A stretch of 64,000 bases of DNA from assembly GCF_002994445.1 (NCBI RefSeq), contig NZ_MRZJ01000001.1:186001-250000 (forward strand), in the 5' to 3' direction. The stretch comes from Staphylococcus simulans (GTDB lineage: Bacteria > Bacillota > Bacilli > Staphylococcales > Staphylococcaceae). Under the pieces are notes generated by a model. It was not told the origin of the DNA and did no database searches. It worked only from the letters and a program-made list of their open reading frames with translations. The translations under genes were made by a program, and so were the position numbers. Of this stretch, positions 1 through 8,860 are shown piece after piece; within the stretch, counting starts at the first letter, position 1, and each line of letters starts with the position of its first letter.

Positions 1-2
1 TT

Positions 3-1043
3 GAAACTTTTAATGAAAGAATCAGTTTAAACGGCGAACCTGTAAGCAATGAAACCATTGTTGAACTTGTGACTCGCGTCAAGCCAGTGAGCGAAGCGTT
101 AGAAGAAGAAACTGAATATGGTACAGCTACAGAATTTGAAATCATTACGACAATGATGTTCTTATATTTCGGTGCGTTGCACCCAGTGGATTTTGTGATA
201 GTAGAAGCGGGTCTTGGAATTAAAAATGACTCTACCAATGTATTTTCACCGATTATGACGGTATTGACGAGTATCGGATTAGATCATACAGATCTGCTAG
301 GCCCAACTTATTTAGATATCGCAAAAGACAAAGGCGACATCGTGAAGCCGAAAACACCATTTATTTATGCAGTGAAAAATGAAGAAGCATTGAAATATCT
401 CGGCACATATGCTGAAAAGCAGCAAGCACCTGCTTATGAGTTGGATAAAGATATTTCTGTTGTTTCCCAAGAAGATGAGTTCACGTACCGCTTCAAAGAC
501 TATGAACTCGAAAACATTGCATTGCATATGCTGGGTGAACATCAAAAAGAAAATGCGGCACTTGCAATTACTGCTTTGATTATTTTGTTCGAAGAAGGAC
601 AAATTCATTTAGACTTTAATAAGATGATTAAAGCAATGGAAAATGTAAGTTGGACTGGACGTATCGAACAAGTGAAAGCAGAACCGCTCATGATTATTGA
701 CGGTGCGCATAACAATGAAAGTATCGATGCGTTAGTAGACACGATTAAAAACTATTATCATAAAGATAAAGTGGATATCTTGTTCTCTGCAGTCAGCGGC
801 AAACCGATTCATCATATGCTCGAGGATTTAAGCGAGATTGCAAATCAAGTGTATATCACTGATTTTGATTTCTATCGAGCAAAACCAAAAGAAGAGATTG
901 CAGAAGAAGCGGAAAACTTTAATCCGATTCTTATCGATGATTACAATACGTTTATCGAAAATTATGATGGTGATACATTAGTTATCACTGGCAGTCTTTA
1001 TTTCATCAGTGAAGTTAAAGCAAAAGTTGATTTCGAAAAATAA
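3..1043 (+). CDS. folC: Folylpolyglutamate/dihydrofolate synthase, 5' end missing
   Basis: Adds glutamate to folates (and glycine-pathway dihydropteroate in the bifunctional form), retaining the cofactor in the cytoplasm. The open frame runs from the window edge with no start, so this is the C-terminal part (346 residues seen; the family is about 420-440). Visible Mur-ligase-type features are the VEAGLGIKNDSTN segment, the ligase-family GLDHTDLLG segment, and the C-terminal domain motif IIDGAHNNES, all typical of FolC. A first GTG at 69 exists but clear FolC sequence extends upstream of it, so it is not the start. In staphylococci folC follows valS and precedes comC/radC, which fits. A strong terminator follows. 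Confidence 0.93.
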   Translation, partial: ETFNERISLNGEPVSNETIVELVTRVKPVSEALEEETEYGTATEFEIITTMMFLYFGALHPVDFVIVEAGLGIKNDSTNVFSPIMTVLTSIGLDHTDLLGPTYLDIAKDKGDIVKPKTPFIYAVKNEEALKYLGTYAEKQQAPAYELDKDISVVSQEDEFTYRFKDYELENIALHMLGEHQKENAALAITALIILFEEGQIHLDFNKMIKAMENVSWTGRIEQVKAEPLMIIDGAHNNESIDALVDTIKNYYHKDKVDILFSAVSGKPIHHMLEDLSEIANQVYITDFDFYRAKPKEEIAEEAENFNPILIDDYNTFIENYDGDTLVITGSLYFISEVKAKVDFEK

Positions 1044-1054
1044 ATAGTAACTAT

Positions 1055-1105
1055 AGCCTTCCTTTTTCAGTCTCAAGCAGAGATTGTACGGGAAGGCTTT
1101 TTTAT
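1055..1105 (+). terminator. Intrinsic terminator after folC
   Basis: An AGCCTTCC arm and a GGAAGGCT arm enclose a loop that itself can pair (CAGTCTC with GAGATTG), followed by a run of seven T. It closes the folC transcript. Confidence 0.85.
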
Positions 1106-1233
1106 ATAGAGGGATAAAAAAATGCGTTTTTTGAACTCAAAACGAGACATAATTATCATATTTGATTTTATTATAATTATATTTGTTAAACCGAAATCAG
1201 GAGCGTATAATAAGATATTATTTCAGAAAGTAG

Positions 1234-1950
1234 GTGAAGCACCTGACGCTTCTTTTATCATCATTGGTATGTCTTATTTTGGAAAGCTTCTTATTTCAAT
1301 TGTGTCATGTAAGACAATTAAGGTTCAGTTATTTTAAACAGCGCTCTCAATGTGAATATTGCAGGCAGTTGATTCGATGGTATGATTTGATTCCAGTTGC
1401 AAGTTTCCTATTATTAAAGGGGAAATGCAGGTATTGCCATGCACAGTTATCTATCCTTTATTTGGCAGGTGAGGTCTTGGCATGTATTCCTGTGGTGCTG
1501 TTATGTAATCATGTTGTACTGTTGCCACAAAGCTTGTTTACAGCACTTTATTTATTATTGCTTGCGGCTGCATTATATGACATTCAAACACAAACAATTC
1601 CTCTGCATTATCTCCTTATCACTTTCATTACCGCACTAACGCTTGCACCTCATATTTATGTTTTCAACCTTTTCATAGTAGGCTTGCTGCATTTGTTGTT
1701 CTTTGTATCGCGTTATGCAATAGGGTATGGCGATATCTTCCTATTCTCTATCATCAGCCTCACGATTCCATATCTCTTTTTCCTTTTTTTATTCTGTATC
1801 ACATTTATTATTGGCGGTTGTTTTATTTTAATATGTTTGTGGTGTAAGAAACGTATCCTTCACATACCGTTAATTCCTTTTATTTTTCTTTCTTTTGTAT
1901 CAACCTCTGTCTTTTACGCAGACCTTTTATATTTTTTCAACTTTAACTGA
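1234..1950 (+). CDS. comC: Type IV prepilin peptidase (A24 family)
   Basis: Predicted membrane aspartyl protease that cleaves and N-methylates the pseudopilins of the competence (ComG) machinery. The 238-residue protein is very hydrophobic with about seven membrane segments. The N-terminal cytoplasmic loop carries two zinc-binding pairs, CEYC and CRYC. The catalytic aspartates sit in YDIQTQTIP and in the GxGD signature GYGDIF, the hallmark of A24 peptidases. The start is uncertain: GTG at 1234 is chosen because it gives a complete first membrane helix, but its ribosome-binding site is poor. It lies directly before radC, as in other Firmicutes. Together with comEA-comEC further along, it belongs to the DNA-uptake set. 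Confidence 0.88.
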   Translation: MKHLTLLLSSLVCLILESFLFQLCHVRQLRFSYFKQRSQCEYCRQLIRWYDLIPVASFLLLKGKCRYCHAQLSILYLAGEVLACIPVVLLCNHVVLLPQSLFTALYLLLLAAALYDIQTQTIPLHYLLITFITALTLAPHIYVFNLFIVGLLHLLFFVSRYAIGYGDIFLFSIISLTIPYLFFLFLFCITFIIGGCFILICLWCKKRILHIPLIPFIFLSFVSTSVFYADLLYFFNFN

Positions 1951-1964
1951 TAGGAGCATGAAAA

Positions 1965-2645
1965 TTGAATATTAAACAATTACCTGATTGTGATAAACCC
2001 AGAGAAAAGCTGGTGACGAAAGGTGCAGATAAGCTGTCTGAATCAGAATTGCTGGCAATATTATTTAATACAGGCACTAAAGGAAAGTCCAGTATGGAAC
2101 TTGCTCAGGACTTACTCCATTTAACGACGAACCTCAAAGATTTGAAGTTATTGTCTTTAGACGATATGACAAAAGTTAAAGGGATTGGTTTGTATAAAGC
2201 TGTGATTTTAAAAGCTGCCTTTGAATTAGGAGAACGTATGAACGCGCCAGATCAAAAAGAAAAGGTGAAAATCAATTCACCGCAAGATGCGGCAGACTAT
2301 TTCATGTCCAGAATGATGCATTTAAAGCATGAACAGTTCGAAGTTTTATTTTTGAATTCGAAAAATATAGTTATTCGGCACGAAGTAATATTTGTAGGGA
2401 CATTGAATTCGTCTGTTGTTCATCCAAGGGAAGTATTTAAAGCGGCAATCAAATGGTCGAGCAATGCGATTATTGTCGTACATAATCATCCTTCAGGGGA
2501 TGTTACGCCTTCTTTAGAAGATATACGGACAACACAACGATTGCAGGAGTGCGGCAGAGTACTTGGAATAGAAGTGCTCGATCATATTATTATAGGAGAT
2601 GCTAAGTACTTGAGTATGGTAGAAAAGGGGTATTTTGATGCATAA
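1965..2645 (+). CDS. radC: RadC/JAMM-domain protein
   Basis: RadC family member of 226 residues. An N-terminal helix-hairpin-helix region (about 1-85, with the VKGIGLYKA hairpin) precedes a JAB/JAMM-like domain. The metal-binding motif [11 protein letters not shown] with its downstream aspartate is intact. Despite the old name, its role in DNA repair is unproven; the JAMM fold suggests a metallohydrolase. The likely start is TTG at 1965, preceded by TAGGAGC. It lies 14 bases after comC, so the two are probably co-transcribed. Confidence 0.92.
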   Translation: MNIKQLPDCDKPREKLVTKGADKLSESELLAILFNTGTKGKSSMELAQDLLHLTTNLKDLKLLSLDDMTKVKGIGLYKAVILKAAFELGERMNAPDQKEKVKINSPQDAADYFMSRMMHLKHEQFEVLFLNSKNIVIRHEVIFVGTLNSSVVHPREVFKAAIKWSSNAIIVVHNHPSGDVTPSLEDIRTTQRLQECGRVLGIEVLDHIIIGDAKYLSMVEKGYFDA

Positions 2646-2647
2646 TA

Positions 2648-2684
2648 AAACCCGACTATAACATTTGTGTATAATCGGGGAAAC
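2648..2684 (-). terminator. Terminator between radC and the convergent small gene
   Basis: CCCGACTATA and TATAATCGGG pair around an eight-base loop. On the minus strand the hairpin is followed by TTTTATT, so it best ends the small minus-strand gene; it may also block radC read-through. Confidence 0.75.
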
Positions 2685-2696
2685 TATCTATTTCGC

Positions 2697-2867
2697 TTAA
2701 AAGAGATGCAGTTGGAAGTAATCATTCAACCATACAACGCCTTGATAAGCGAGATAAATAACTAATGCTAATATCGCTAATTTTATAATAAAACGCAATA
2801 ATGAAATGCCCACTCTAAAGAGCAGTCCAATAAGCAGTACTATTAATATTATTGTTAAAATTGACAT
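2697..2867 (-). CDS. Small membrane protein, 56 residues, unknown function
   Basis: A complete frame on the minus strand starting at ATG 2867, preceded by a very good ribosome-binding site (AAAGGAGTG, seven bases before the start). The protein begins MSILTIILIVLLIGLLFRVG and has two hydrophobic stretches (about 2-17 and 26-45) separated by arginines, ending with a short polar tail. It has its own terminator downstream. The good ribosome-binding site, sensible membrane-protein composition and terminator make it a real gene. I do not recognise a characterised family; a small two-helix membrane protein or envelope-stress peptide are possibilities only. Confidence 0.72.
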   Translation of the reverse strand: MSILTIILIVLLIGLLFRVGISLLRFIIKLAILALVIYLAYQGVVWLNDYFQLHLF

Positions 2868-3014
2868 GGTCGCCACTCCTTTAATTACATTTTAACTGAA
2901 ACTATCAGATGATGCATCAGTCCTGGGATAGACATTTGAAGTCATTCTCTAGTCTGATGCAAACATTTATATTTTCGGCTAAAATAAAGACAATAATAAT
3001 GAGGCGGTGTGAGC

Positions 3015-3482
3015 ATGCGTTTTCTCTTCAACATTATAAAAAATATCATCGCTGTTGTATGTATTATTGTTATCGTATTTTTTGCATTGAAATACGCACC
3101 GTTCTTAAAGGAACAAGAGTGGAATCCTATCAGCAACAAAACGACGTATTCCTCTTATCATGGAGGCAATGTACCTGTTGAAGACTTCAAAGCAGGACAG
3201 CGTTACGTTGTTGAAAAGAACGATTTACTAAATAACATGCCTGCAAGTCAGACTAAAAATATCTTCGGCATGCTGGACAAACAAGAATTTATGGATGTCA
3301 GCGGAATCAGCAGAATGGGTTATAACGATAAATATTTAATCGGACAACGCGGGAATCAATTTATTATGTATCGCTTCGGTTCGAAAGAAATAAGAATCTA
3401 TGCGACTGAAATCGAATTGCAGCAGGATTTGCGAGCGATGCAGCAAAATATACAGATGCAGCCGGTTTCGGCTTTTAAGTAA
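3015..3482 (+). CDS. Staphylococcal membrane-anchored protein of unknown function (possibly DUF4930)
   Basis: A 155-residue protein with one N-terminal membrane helix (about residues 7-27, IIKNIIAVVCIIVIVFFAL) and a soluble, probably extracellular remainder rich in charged and Gln residues. ATG at 3015 is chosen, with GAGG ten bases upstream; GTG at 3009 is an alternative adding two residues. A gene of this kind sits between radC and mreC in other staphylococci, annotated from memory as DUF4930. I see no catalytic motif. Confidence 0.75.
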   Translation: MRFLFNIIKNIIAVVCIIVIVFFALKYAPFLKEQEWNPISNKTTYSSYHGGNVPVEDFKAGQRYVVEKNDLLNNMPASQTKNIFGMLDKQEFMDVSGISRMGYNDKYLIGQRGNQFIMYRFGSKEIRIYATEIELQQDLRAMQQNIQMQPVSAFK

Positions 3483-3572
3483 AAGCACTTCAACAGTTAA
3501 GAATCTTGAAAATATACCTGTCTTGCGTTAACCTTGTGTTGAATCATTAAAAAGAGAGGTTTGGTGTTTGCA

Positions 3573-3701
3573 ATGAGTAAGCAAGCGAATGGTAAGAAAG
3601 CTGACGAACAATCAAAAGCGCAAAAACTATTCGAACAGTGGAGAAAAGAAGAAACACTGTATAAAGAAGACGAGAAAGACAACAACAGCCAGAAGAAATG
3701 A
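3573..3701 (+). CDS. Small highly charged protein, 42 residues
   Basis: The frame reads MSKQANGKKADEQSKAQKLF and continues with WRKEETLYKEDEKD, ending NNSQKK. It is lysine- and glutamate-rich, soluble, and probably one helix. AGAGAGG lies 13 bases before ATG 3573; an in-frame GTG at 3564 would give 45 residues with closer spacing. It is followed by a terminator, which supports a separate gene. Function unknown. Confidence 0.6.
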   Translation: MSKQANGKKADEQSKAQKLFEQWRKEETLYKEDEKDNNSQKK

Positions 3702-3774
3702 TTCACGTTAGAAATGCAGGGATTAACATTTAAAGCTGATTTTTGAAATAATAATAGAGTAAAAAACACTTTGG

Positions 3775-3820
3775 AGTATCAGCAAATTGATTTGAATTTG
3801 TTGGTACTCTTTTATTTTGT
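3775..3820 (+). terminator. Terminator upstream of mreC
   Basis: AGTATCAGCAAATT pairs with AATTTGTTGGTACT (two G-U pairs) around a six-base loop, followed by CTTTTATTTT. Confidence 0.8.
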
Positions 3821-3920
3821 AAAGTGAGTTATAAATTAGGGGGTTCGTACTTTATATAACGAACAGAGTAATATAAAATAAAATGAGATATGAAAAATTG
3901 AGTTAATAGAGGTGTTCAGG

Positions 3921-4760
3921 TTGTCCAAGTTTTTTAAAAATAACAAACTGATTGTTATTTTCTGTTCCCTGATTCTATTTATATCATTAATAGGGTTATC
4001 GATCAGATCACATCACCAGTCTCCGGTGGAACAATATGTCGGTGATACTGTTTCAGTTCCGCAACGCGTATTATCTTACCCATTACATATGGTGACTGGT
4101 TCAATCAGCGGCTTATTCGATGGGAAATCATCTGAGAAAGATAAAAATAAAATTAAGCAATTAGAAGCGGAAAACGAACGTTTAAAATCAGAAAACAAAG
4201 ATTTCCGCAAAGAGCTTGATATTAAAGACATATCCAAATACGAACCTTTGAGTGCTACTGTAATTGCCAGAAATCCAGATCAATGGATGAATAAAGCAAT
4301 TATCGATAAAGGTAAAAAAGCGGGTGTCAAACAAAACCAAGCTGTGATTACGACGAAAGGTTTAGTCGGCAGAGTTTCGAAAGTCAATCAGTTTTCATCT
4401 CAAGTCGATTTCCTTTCTACATCATCAAGAAATGGTAAATTAGCAGTCAATATTCAACATAATTCAAACAAAGTCTTCGGTCTTATCAATCACTATGATA
4501 CGAAGACAAATGAATTAGTAATCAGCGATATAGACAACAAAGACAAAATTGCCAAAGGCGATAAAGTCGTAACAAGCGGACTTGCTGAACAATTGCCGAG
4601 CAACTTATATATTGGAGAAGTTACAAAAGTCGAAAACGATCAATATGGTCTTTCTAAAGAAGTGAGAGTAAAAACAGCGGCTGATTTAAGTGATTTAGGT
4701 CATGTCTATGTCGCACAACGCGATCCTCAAACACTTCCTGACGAAAGCGGTGATGAATAA
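3921..4760 (+). CDS. mreC: Rod-shape/cell-division protein MreC
   Basis: MreC is a bitopic membrane protein that organises the peptidoglycan synthesis machinery. The 279-residue protein has an N-terminal membrane helix (about 11-28), a coiled coil rich in Lys/Glu (about 72-105, KIKQLEAENERLKSENKDF), then the beta-rich extracellular MreC domain with the typical VITTKGLVGRV and VVTSGLAEQLPSNLYIGEV segments. TTG at 3921 is chosen because AGAGGTG lies six bases upstream; GTG at 3912 would overlap that site. It overlaps mreD by one base (TAATG). Staphylococci are cocci without MreB, so MreC/D act in septal rather than rod growth. Confidence 0.95.
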   Translation: MSKFFKNNKLIVIFCSLILFISLIGLSIRSHHQSPVEQYVGDTVSVPQRVLSYPLHMVTGSISGLFDGKSSEKDKNKIKQLEAENERLKSENKDFRKELDIKDISKYEPLSATVIARNPDQWMNKAIIDKGKKAGVKQNQAVITTKGLVGRVSKVNQFSSQVDFLSTSSRNGKLAVNIQHNSNKVFGLINHYDTKTNELVISDIDNKDKIAKGDKVVTSGLAEQLPSNLYIGEVTKVENDQYGLSKEVRVKTAADLSDLGHVYVAQRDPQTLPDESGDE

Positions 4761-5281
4761 TGCGTGCATTTTGTTATTTTTTGATAGGGGCGGTATTGTT
4801 TTATCTTGATGCGCTCATCGCATTAGTCATCCCGATGCAGATTTCTGGTAAAAGTATTATCTTTGTACCGCATCTGCTGTTGATGTATTTGCTGATGATT
4901 ACAATTTATAAGAAACCAAGCATTGCAGTAGTTCTAGCAATTATTTTCGGGTTAACAACTGATTTGTATTACGGTACGATTTATGGTCTGAACACTTTCG
5001 GTTATTTATTATTCGTGATTTTAATGGACTTTTTCTTTAAAGTTTATTATCGCGATCATACAATGATTTTCTTGGGTGTTTGGATATTTACAATCATTTT
5101 TGAAATCTACCAAGCCATTATATACGGACTCCTCGGATTGATCCGATTTAATTTAGGCGAGTTTATTTTATTCAGAATGCTGCCTACTGCTTTCATCAAT
5201 TTATTGCTGTTAATTATTATTTTCAGCCTGATTAGAAAAATCGTAAAAAAATTAGATTTGTCAATTGACAGGAAAGCATAA
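4760..5281 (+). CDS. mreD: Cell-shape protein MreD
   Basis: A 173-residue integral membrane protein with about five to six helices and short charged loops, matching MreD in length and position immediately after mreC. Its start codon overlaps the mreC stop, indicating translational coupling. It partners MreC in the membrane. No soluble domain is seen. Confidence 0.92.
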   Translation: MRAFCYFLIGAVLFYLDALIALVIPMQISGKSIIFVPHLLLMYLLMITIYKKPSIAVVLAIIFGLTTDLYYGTIYGLNTFGYLLFVILMDFFFKVYYRDHTMIFLGVWIFTIIFEIYQAIIYGLLGLIRFNLGEFILFRMLPTAFINLLLLIIIFSLIRKIVKKLDLSIDRKA

Positions 5282-5284
5282 GGA

Positions 5285-5395
5285 TGGTAAGCTTTAGCAG
5301 TTGAGTAGTTTATAGCTACATACAACCGCTCAAATATAGGTTTAAGAATACCATGTGTATCACCTATATATGGCGTGACTTATTATATAGGAGGT
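5285..5395 (+). promoter_or_regulatory. Ribosomal protein L21 leader
   Basis: About 110 bases separate mreD from rplU. They contain pairing segments, among them TATAGGT (5335-5341) with ACCTATA (5362-5368) and CCAT with ATGG nested nearby, ending just before the AGGAGG site. Firmicutes carry a conserved autoregulatory L21 leader at this spot, and I assign it by position plus structure; a covariance-model match was not run. Confidence 0.6.
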
Positions 5396-5402
5396 GCAAA
5401 GT

Positions 5403-5711
5403 ATGTTTGCTATTATCGAAACAGGCGGTAAACAAATTAAAGTAGAAGAAGGTCAAGAAATCTACGTTGAAAAATTAGACGTAAATGAAGGTGACGCTTT
5501 CACTTTTGACAAAGTTTTATTTGTAGGCGGAGACTCAGTTAAAGTTGGTGCTCCAACAGTAGAAGGTGCTACTGTAACAGCTACAGTAAACAAACAAGGT
5601 CGCGGTAAGAAAATCACTGTATTTACTTACAAACGTCGTAAAGACTATAAACGTAAAAAAGGCCATCGTCAACCATACACTAAATTAACAATCGACAAAA
5701 TCAACGCTTAA
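5403..5711 (+). CDS. rplU: 50S ribosomal protein L21
   Basis: A 102-residue L21 protein, beginning [18 protein letters not shown], with the basic C-terminal [20 protein letters not shown] typical of the family, which binds 23S rRNA. ATG 5403 is used, nine bases after AGGAGG; a GTG a few codons earlier overlaps that site. First gene of the rplU-prp-rpmA operon. Confidence 0.97.
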   Translation: MFAIIETGGKQIKVEEGQEIYVEKLDVNEGDAFTFDKVLFVGGDSVKVGAPTVEGATVTATVNKQGRGKKITVFTYKRRKDYKRKKGHRQPYTKLTIDKINA

Positions 5712-5713
5712 TC

Positions 5714-6034
5714 ATGATAAATATAGACGTTTCGTTTAACGATGAAGGTCAAGTTACAGATGTCATCATGGATGGTCATGCTGAACATGGCGAGTATGGT
5801 CATGATATTGTCTGTGCTGGAGCTTCAGCTGTCTTATTTGGAAGTGTAAATGCCATTCTTGGATTAACATCTGAAAGACCCGATATTGATTACGACGATG
5901 ATGGAGGTTATTTCCACATCCGAAGTGTAAACGTAAACGATGATCAAGCACAATTAATTTTGCAAGCAATGCTCGTTTCGCTTCAAACTATTGAAGACGA
6001 ATACCAAGATAATATAAAATTAAATTATAAGTGA
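5714..6034 (+). CDS. prp: Ribosomal-processing cysteine protease Prp
   Basis: Prp (formerly YsxB) removes the N-terminal extension of ribosomal protein L27, an essential step in S. aureus. The 106-residue protein has the catalytic pair His22 (in [12 protein letters not shown]) and Cys34 (in IVCAGAS), at the same positions as in S. aureus Prp. It sits two bases after rplU and just before its substrate gene rpmA, the arrangement found wherever L27 has the extension. Confidence 0.95.
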   Translation: MINIDVSFNDEGQVTDVIMDGHAEHGEYGHDIVCAGASAVLFGSVNAILGLTSERPDIDYDDDGGYFHIRSVNVNDDQAQLILQAMLVSLQTIEDEYQDNIKLNYK

Positions 6035-6045
6035 GGTGTATCCAG

Positions 6046-6330
6046 ATGTTAAAATTAAACTTACAATTCTTCGCATCGAAAAAAGGGGTAAGTTCTACTA
6101 AAAACGGACGTGACTCTGAATCTAAACGTCTTGGCGCTAAACGTGCTGACGGACAATTCGTAACAGGCGGTTCTATTTTATTCCGTCAACGCGGAACTAA
6201 AATTTACGCTGGTGAAAATGTAGGTCGCGGCGGCGATGACACATTATTCGCTAAAATTGACGGCGTTGTTAAATTCGAACGCAAAGGCCGTAACAAAAAA
6301 CAAGTTTCAGTTTACGCTGCAGCTGAGTAA
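6046..6330 (+). CDS. rpmA: 50S ribosomal protein L27 with cleavable leader
   Basis: A 94-residue L27. It begins [14 protein letters not shown]: residues 1-9 are the Firmicute extension cut after the FF pair by Prp, leaving ASKKGVSS at the peptidyl-transferase centre. ATG 6046 has GAGGTG at 6033-6038 upstream, overlapping the prp stop. The rest matches L27, with [10 protein letters not shown] and [25 protein letters not shown] segments. Followed by a perfect terminator. Confidence 0.97.
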   Translation: MLKLNLQFFASKKGVSSTKNGRDSESKRLGAKRADGQFVTGGSILFRQRGTKIYAGENVGRGGDDTLFAKIDGVVKFERKGRNKKQVSVYAAAE

Positions 6331-6342
6331 TTTTGTTGACGC

Positions 6343-6378
6343 AACACCAGAAGTTTAACTTCTGGTGTTTTATTTTTG
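6343..6378 (+). terminator. Terminator after rpmA
   Basis: AACACCAGAAGT and ACTTCTGGTGTT form a perfect 12-base-pair stem with a tiny loop, followed by TTATTTTT. Confidence 0.93.
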
Positions 6379-6460
6379 TCTTTATTTCTCTGGGTACATA
6401 AATAATGATATAATATTCTAGATATTGCATTAGAAAACATAAAAAAAAGAGGTGAGAAAC

Positions 6461-7753
6461 ATGTTTGTCGATCAAGTGAAAATACTATTAAAAGCTGGTG
6501 ACGGCGGTAACGGCATTACAGCATACAGAAGAGAGAAATATGTTCCATTCGGAGGACCAGCAGGCGGCGATGGCGGTCGCGGTGCATCAGTGATATTCGA
6601 AGTAGATGAAGGATTAAGAACATTGCTTGACTTTAGATACCAACGTCAATTTAAAGCAAAACGCGGCGAAGGCGGTCAAGGCAGCAACATGCACGGAAGA
6701 AATGCAGAGGATTTAGTTCTTAAAGTACCGCCAGGCACTATTATCAAAGAAGTTGAAACAGGCGAAGTCCTAGCGGATTTAGTTGAAAACGGCCAACGTG
6801 CAGTCATTGCCAAAGGCGGCCGCGGAGGACGAGGCAACTCTCGTTTTGCGACTCCAAGAAACCCTGCGCCTGATTTCAGTGAAAACGGCGAACCAGGCGA
6901 AGAAATTGAAGTTACATTAGAATTGAAATTATTAGCGGATGTAGGACTTGTCGGTTTCCCTAGTGTCGGTAAATCTACATTGCTTTCTACAGTGTCAAAA
7001 GCTAAACCAAAAATCGGTGCTTACCACTTTACTACTATCAAACCTAATTTAGGTGTGGTTTCAACACCGGATGGCAGAAGCTTTGTTATGGCAGACTTAC
7101 CAGGATTAATCGAAGGGGCTTCTGAAGGTGTCGGTTTAGGCCATCAATTCTTGCGACATGTAGAAAGAACTAAAGTTATTGTACATGTTATCGATATGAG
7201 CGGTTCTGAAGGCAGAGACCCATTAGAAGACTATGAAACGATTAATAACGAATTGAAATCATATGGTCAACGATTAGAAGATCGTCCGCAGATTGTTGTT
7301 GCGAATAAAATGGATTTGCCTGATTCAGAAGATAATTTAGAATTATTCAAAGCATCTGTCGGTAAAGATATTGAAATTATTCCAGTTTCAGCATATACAC
7401 GCGACAATATCGATCAGTTGCTATATGCGGTAGCTGATAAATTAGAAGAGTATAAAGATGTAGACTTCTCTAAAGAGGATGATGAAGCATTAGGTGTAAA
7501 CCGTGTACTTTATAAACATACACCATCACAAGATACATTTACGATTACACGTGATGATGATGCGGCTTATGTTGTCAGCGGTAAAGCAATTGAAAGAATG
7601 TTCAAGATGACTGACTTTAACAGTGATCCTGCAGTTAGACGCTTTGCACGTCAAATGCGTTCAATGGGTATTGATGATGCATTACGAGAACGCGGAGCGA
7701 AAAATGGAGATATCGTCAGAATTTTAGGCGGAGAATTTGAATTCGTTGAATAG
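6461..7753 (+). CDS. obg: GTPase Obg (ribosome assembly, stress signalling)
   Basis: Essential GTPase that binds the 50S subunit and links ribosome assembly to (p)ppGpp. It has 430 residues in three domains: a glycine-rich Obg domain (about 1-158, full of GGDGG/GGRGG turns), a G domain with G1 [10 protein letters not shown]3 DLPG, G4 NKMD and G5 VSAYT, and the C-terminal OCT domain (about 340-430). ATG 6461 follows AGAGGTG at ideal spacing. It is transcribed apart from rpmA because a terminator lies between them. Confidence 0.97.
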   Translation: MFVDQVKILLKAGDGGNGITAYRREKYVPFGGPAGGDGGRGASVIFEVDEGLRTLLDFRYQRQFKAKRGEGGQGSNMHGRNAEDLVLKVPPGTIIKEVETGEVLADLVENGQRAVIAKGGRGGRGNSRFATPRNPAPDFSENGEPGEEIEVTLELKLLADVGLVGFPSVGKSTLLSTVSKAKPKIGAYHFTTIKPNLGVVSTPDGRSFVMADLPGLIEGASEGVGLGHQFLRHVERTKVIVHVIDMSGSEGRDPLEDYETINNELKSYGQRLEDRPQIVVANKMDLPDSEDNLELFKASVGKDIEIIPVSAYTRDNIDQLLYAVADKLEEYKDVDFSKEDDEALGVNRVLYKHTPSQDTFTITRDDDAAYVVSGKAIERMFKMTDFNSDPAVRRFARQMRSMGIDDALRERGAKNGDIVRILGGEFEFVE

Positions 7754-7763
7754 AGGTGTCTAA

Positions 7764-8219
7764 GTGAACGATAAACAAGTTAAGAAGTTCTATCTGATAC
7801 GAGAAGATGTGCTGCCTGAATCTGTAATCAAAACATTGCAGATTAAAGACGCTTTAAAGGACAATCCGCACTTATCCATTTACGAAGCAGTGAAAAAGTT
7901 CGGTTTATCCCGCAGTGCGTTTTATAAGTACAAAGATACTATTTTCCCCATTGATGAAAAGATGGAGGAAAGCAAAGAGTTTACGATTATTCTTTATGTG
8001 CATGATAAGGTAGGTATGCTTGCGCAAGTTCTCAATACGATATCTCAAATTCAAATGTCGATATTAACGATTCATCAAAGTATTCCTATGGAAGATAAAG
8101 CAACCATTACACTTTCTTTGAATTCAGCTGGCAGTCAAGCCTCAATGGAAGATGTGATTTATGCGTTGAGAAATATAGAAAATGTATATAAAGTAGAAAT
8201 TATAAGTATGTCCATGTAA
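7764..8219 (+). CDS. ACT-domain protein, UPF0735 (PheB-like)
   Basis: A 151-residue protein. The N-terminal half has a helix-turn-helix-like segment (SIYEAVKKFGLSRSAFYKYK), and the C-terminal half (about 72-150) is an ACT domain, the fold that usually senses amino acids. The Firmicute gene next to obg is called pheB, although a link to phenylalanine synthesis is not established. GTG start at 7764 after AGAGGTG. Probably co-transcribed with obg. Confidence 0.85.
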   Translation: MNDKQVKKFYLIREDVLPESVIKTLQIKDALKDNPHLSIYEAVKKFGLSRSAFYKYKDTIFPIDEKMEESKEFTIILYVHDKVGMLAQVLNTISQIQMSILTIHQSIPMEDKATITLSLNSAGSQASMEDVIYALRNIENVYKVEIISMSM

Positions 8220-8231
8220 GGAAGTGACGGC

Positions 8232-8837
8232 ATGTATGCATATATAAAAGGGCAATTGACGCAGCTTTTTCCAACACATGTTGTGGTTGAAACAAATGGC
8301 GTCGGTTATGAGATTCAAACACCGAACTCTTATCGTTTTCAATCATCTTATCAAAAGGAAGTTGTTATTTATACTTCCTTAGTAGTAAGAGAAGATGCGC
8401 AATTACTTTACGGATTTGTTTCTGAAGAAGAAAAAGAAATGTTTTTAAGTTTGAATAAAGTAACGGGTATCGGTCCTAAATCAGCCTTAGCAATTTTAGC
8501 TGCCAGTACCCCGAATGAAGTTAAAATAGGAATTGAAAATGAAAACGAAGCGTATTTAACGAAGTTTCCGGGCATCGGTAAAAAGACAGCTAGACAAATT
8601 ATTTTAGATTTGAAAGGCAAAGTTAAAATTACTGAAGAAAGCGCAAGTACTTTATTAACGCAGCCGGACAGCAATGTGTCTGGCAACGATCCGGTTGTCG
8701 AAGAAGCATTGCTTGCTTTAGATGCCTTAGGCTATTCTAAGCGTGAATTGAATAAAGTTGAAAAGAAACTCAATGCAGAACATTTCGAGTCTGTAGACGA
8801 TGCAGTCAAAGCAGGTTTGAAACTGCTTATTTCATAA
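8232..8837 (+). CDS. ruvA: Holliday junction DNA helicase subunit RuvA
   Basis: RuvA binds four-way DNA junctions and loads the RuvB motor. The 201-residue protein shows the three usual domains: N-terminal OB fold (1-62), double helix-hairpin-helix ([11 protein letters not shown] and [11 protein letters not shown]), and a C-terminal UBA-like domain that contacts RuvB. It is 23 bases ahead of ruvB and so shares its transcript. Confidence 0.97.
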   Translation: MYAYIKGQLTQLFPTHVVVETNGVGYEIQTPNSYRFQSSYQKEVVIYTSLVVREDAQLLYGFVSEEEKEMFLSLNKVTGIGPKSALAILAASTPNEVKIGIENENEAYLTKFPGIGKKTARQIILDLKGKVKITEESASTLLTQPDSNVSGNDPVVEEALLALDALGYSKRELNKVEKKLNAEHFESVDDAVKAGLKLLIS

Positions 8838-8860
8838 ATTTGTGATAAGGAGGGGACAAA

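Noticed and set aside
1122..1337. 71-codon plus-strand frame between folC and comC
   Set aside because: AT-rich isoleucine run from non-coding sequence, no ribosome-binding site, and it overlaps the comC start region.
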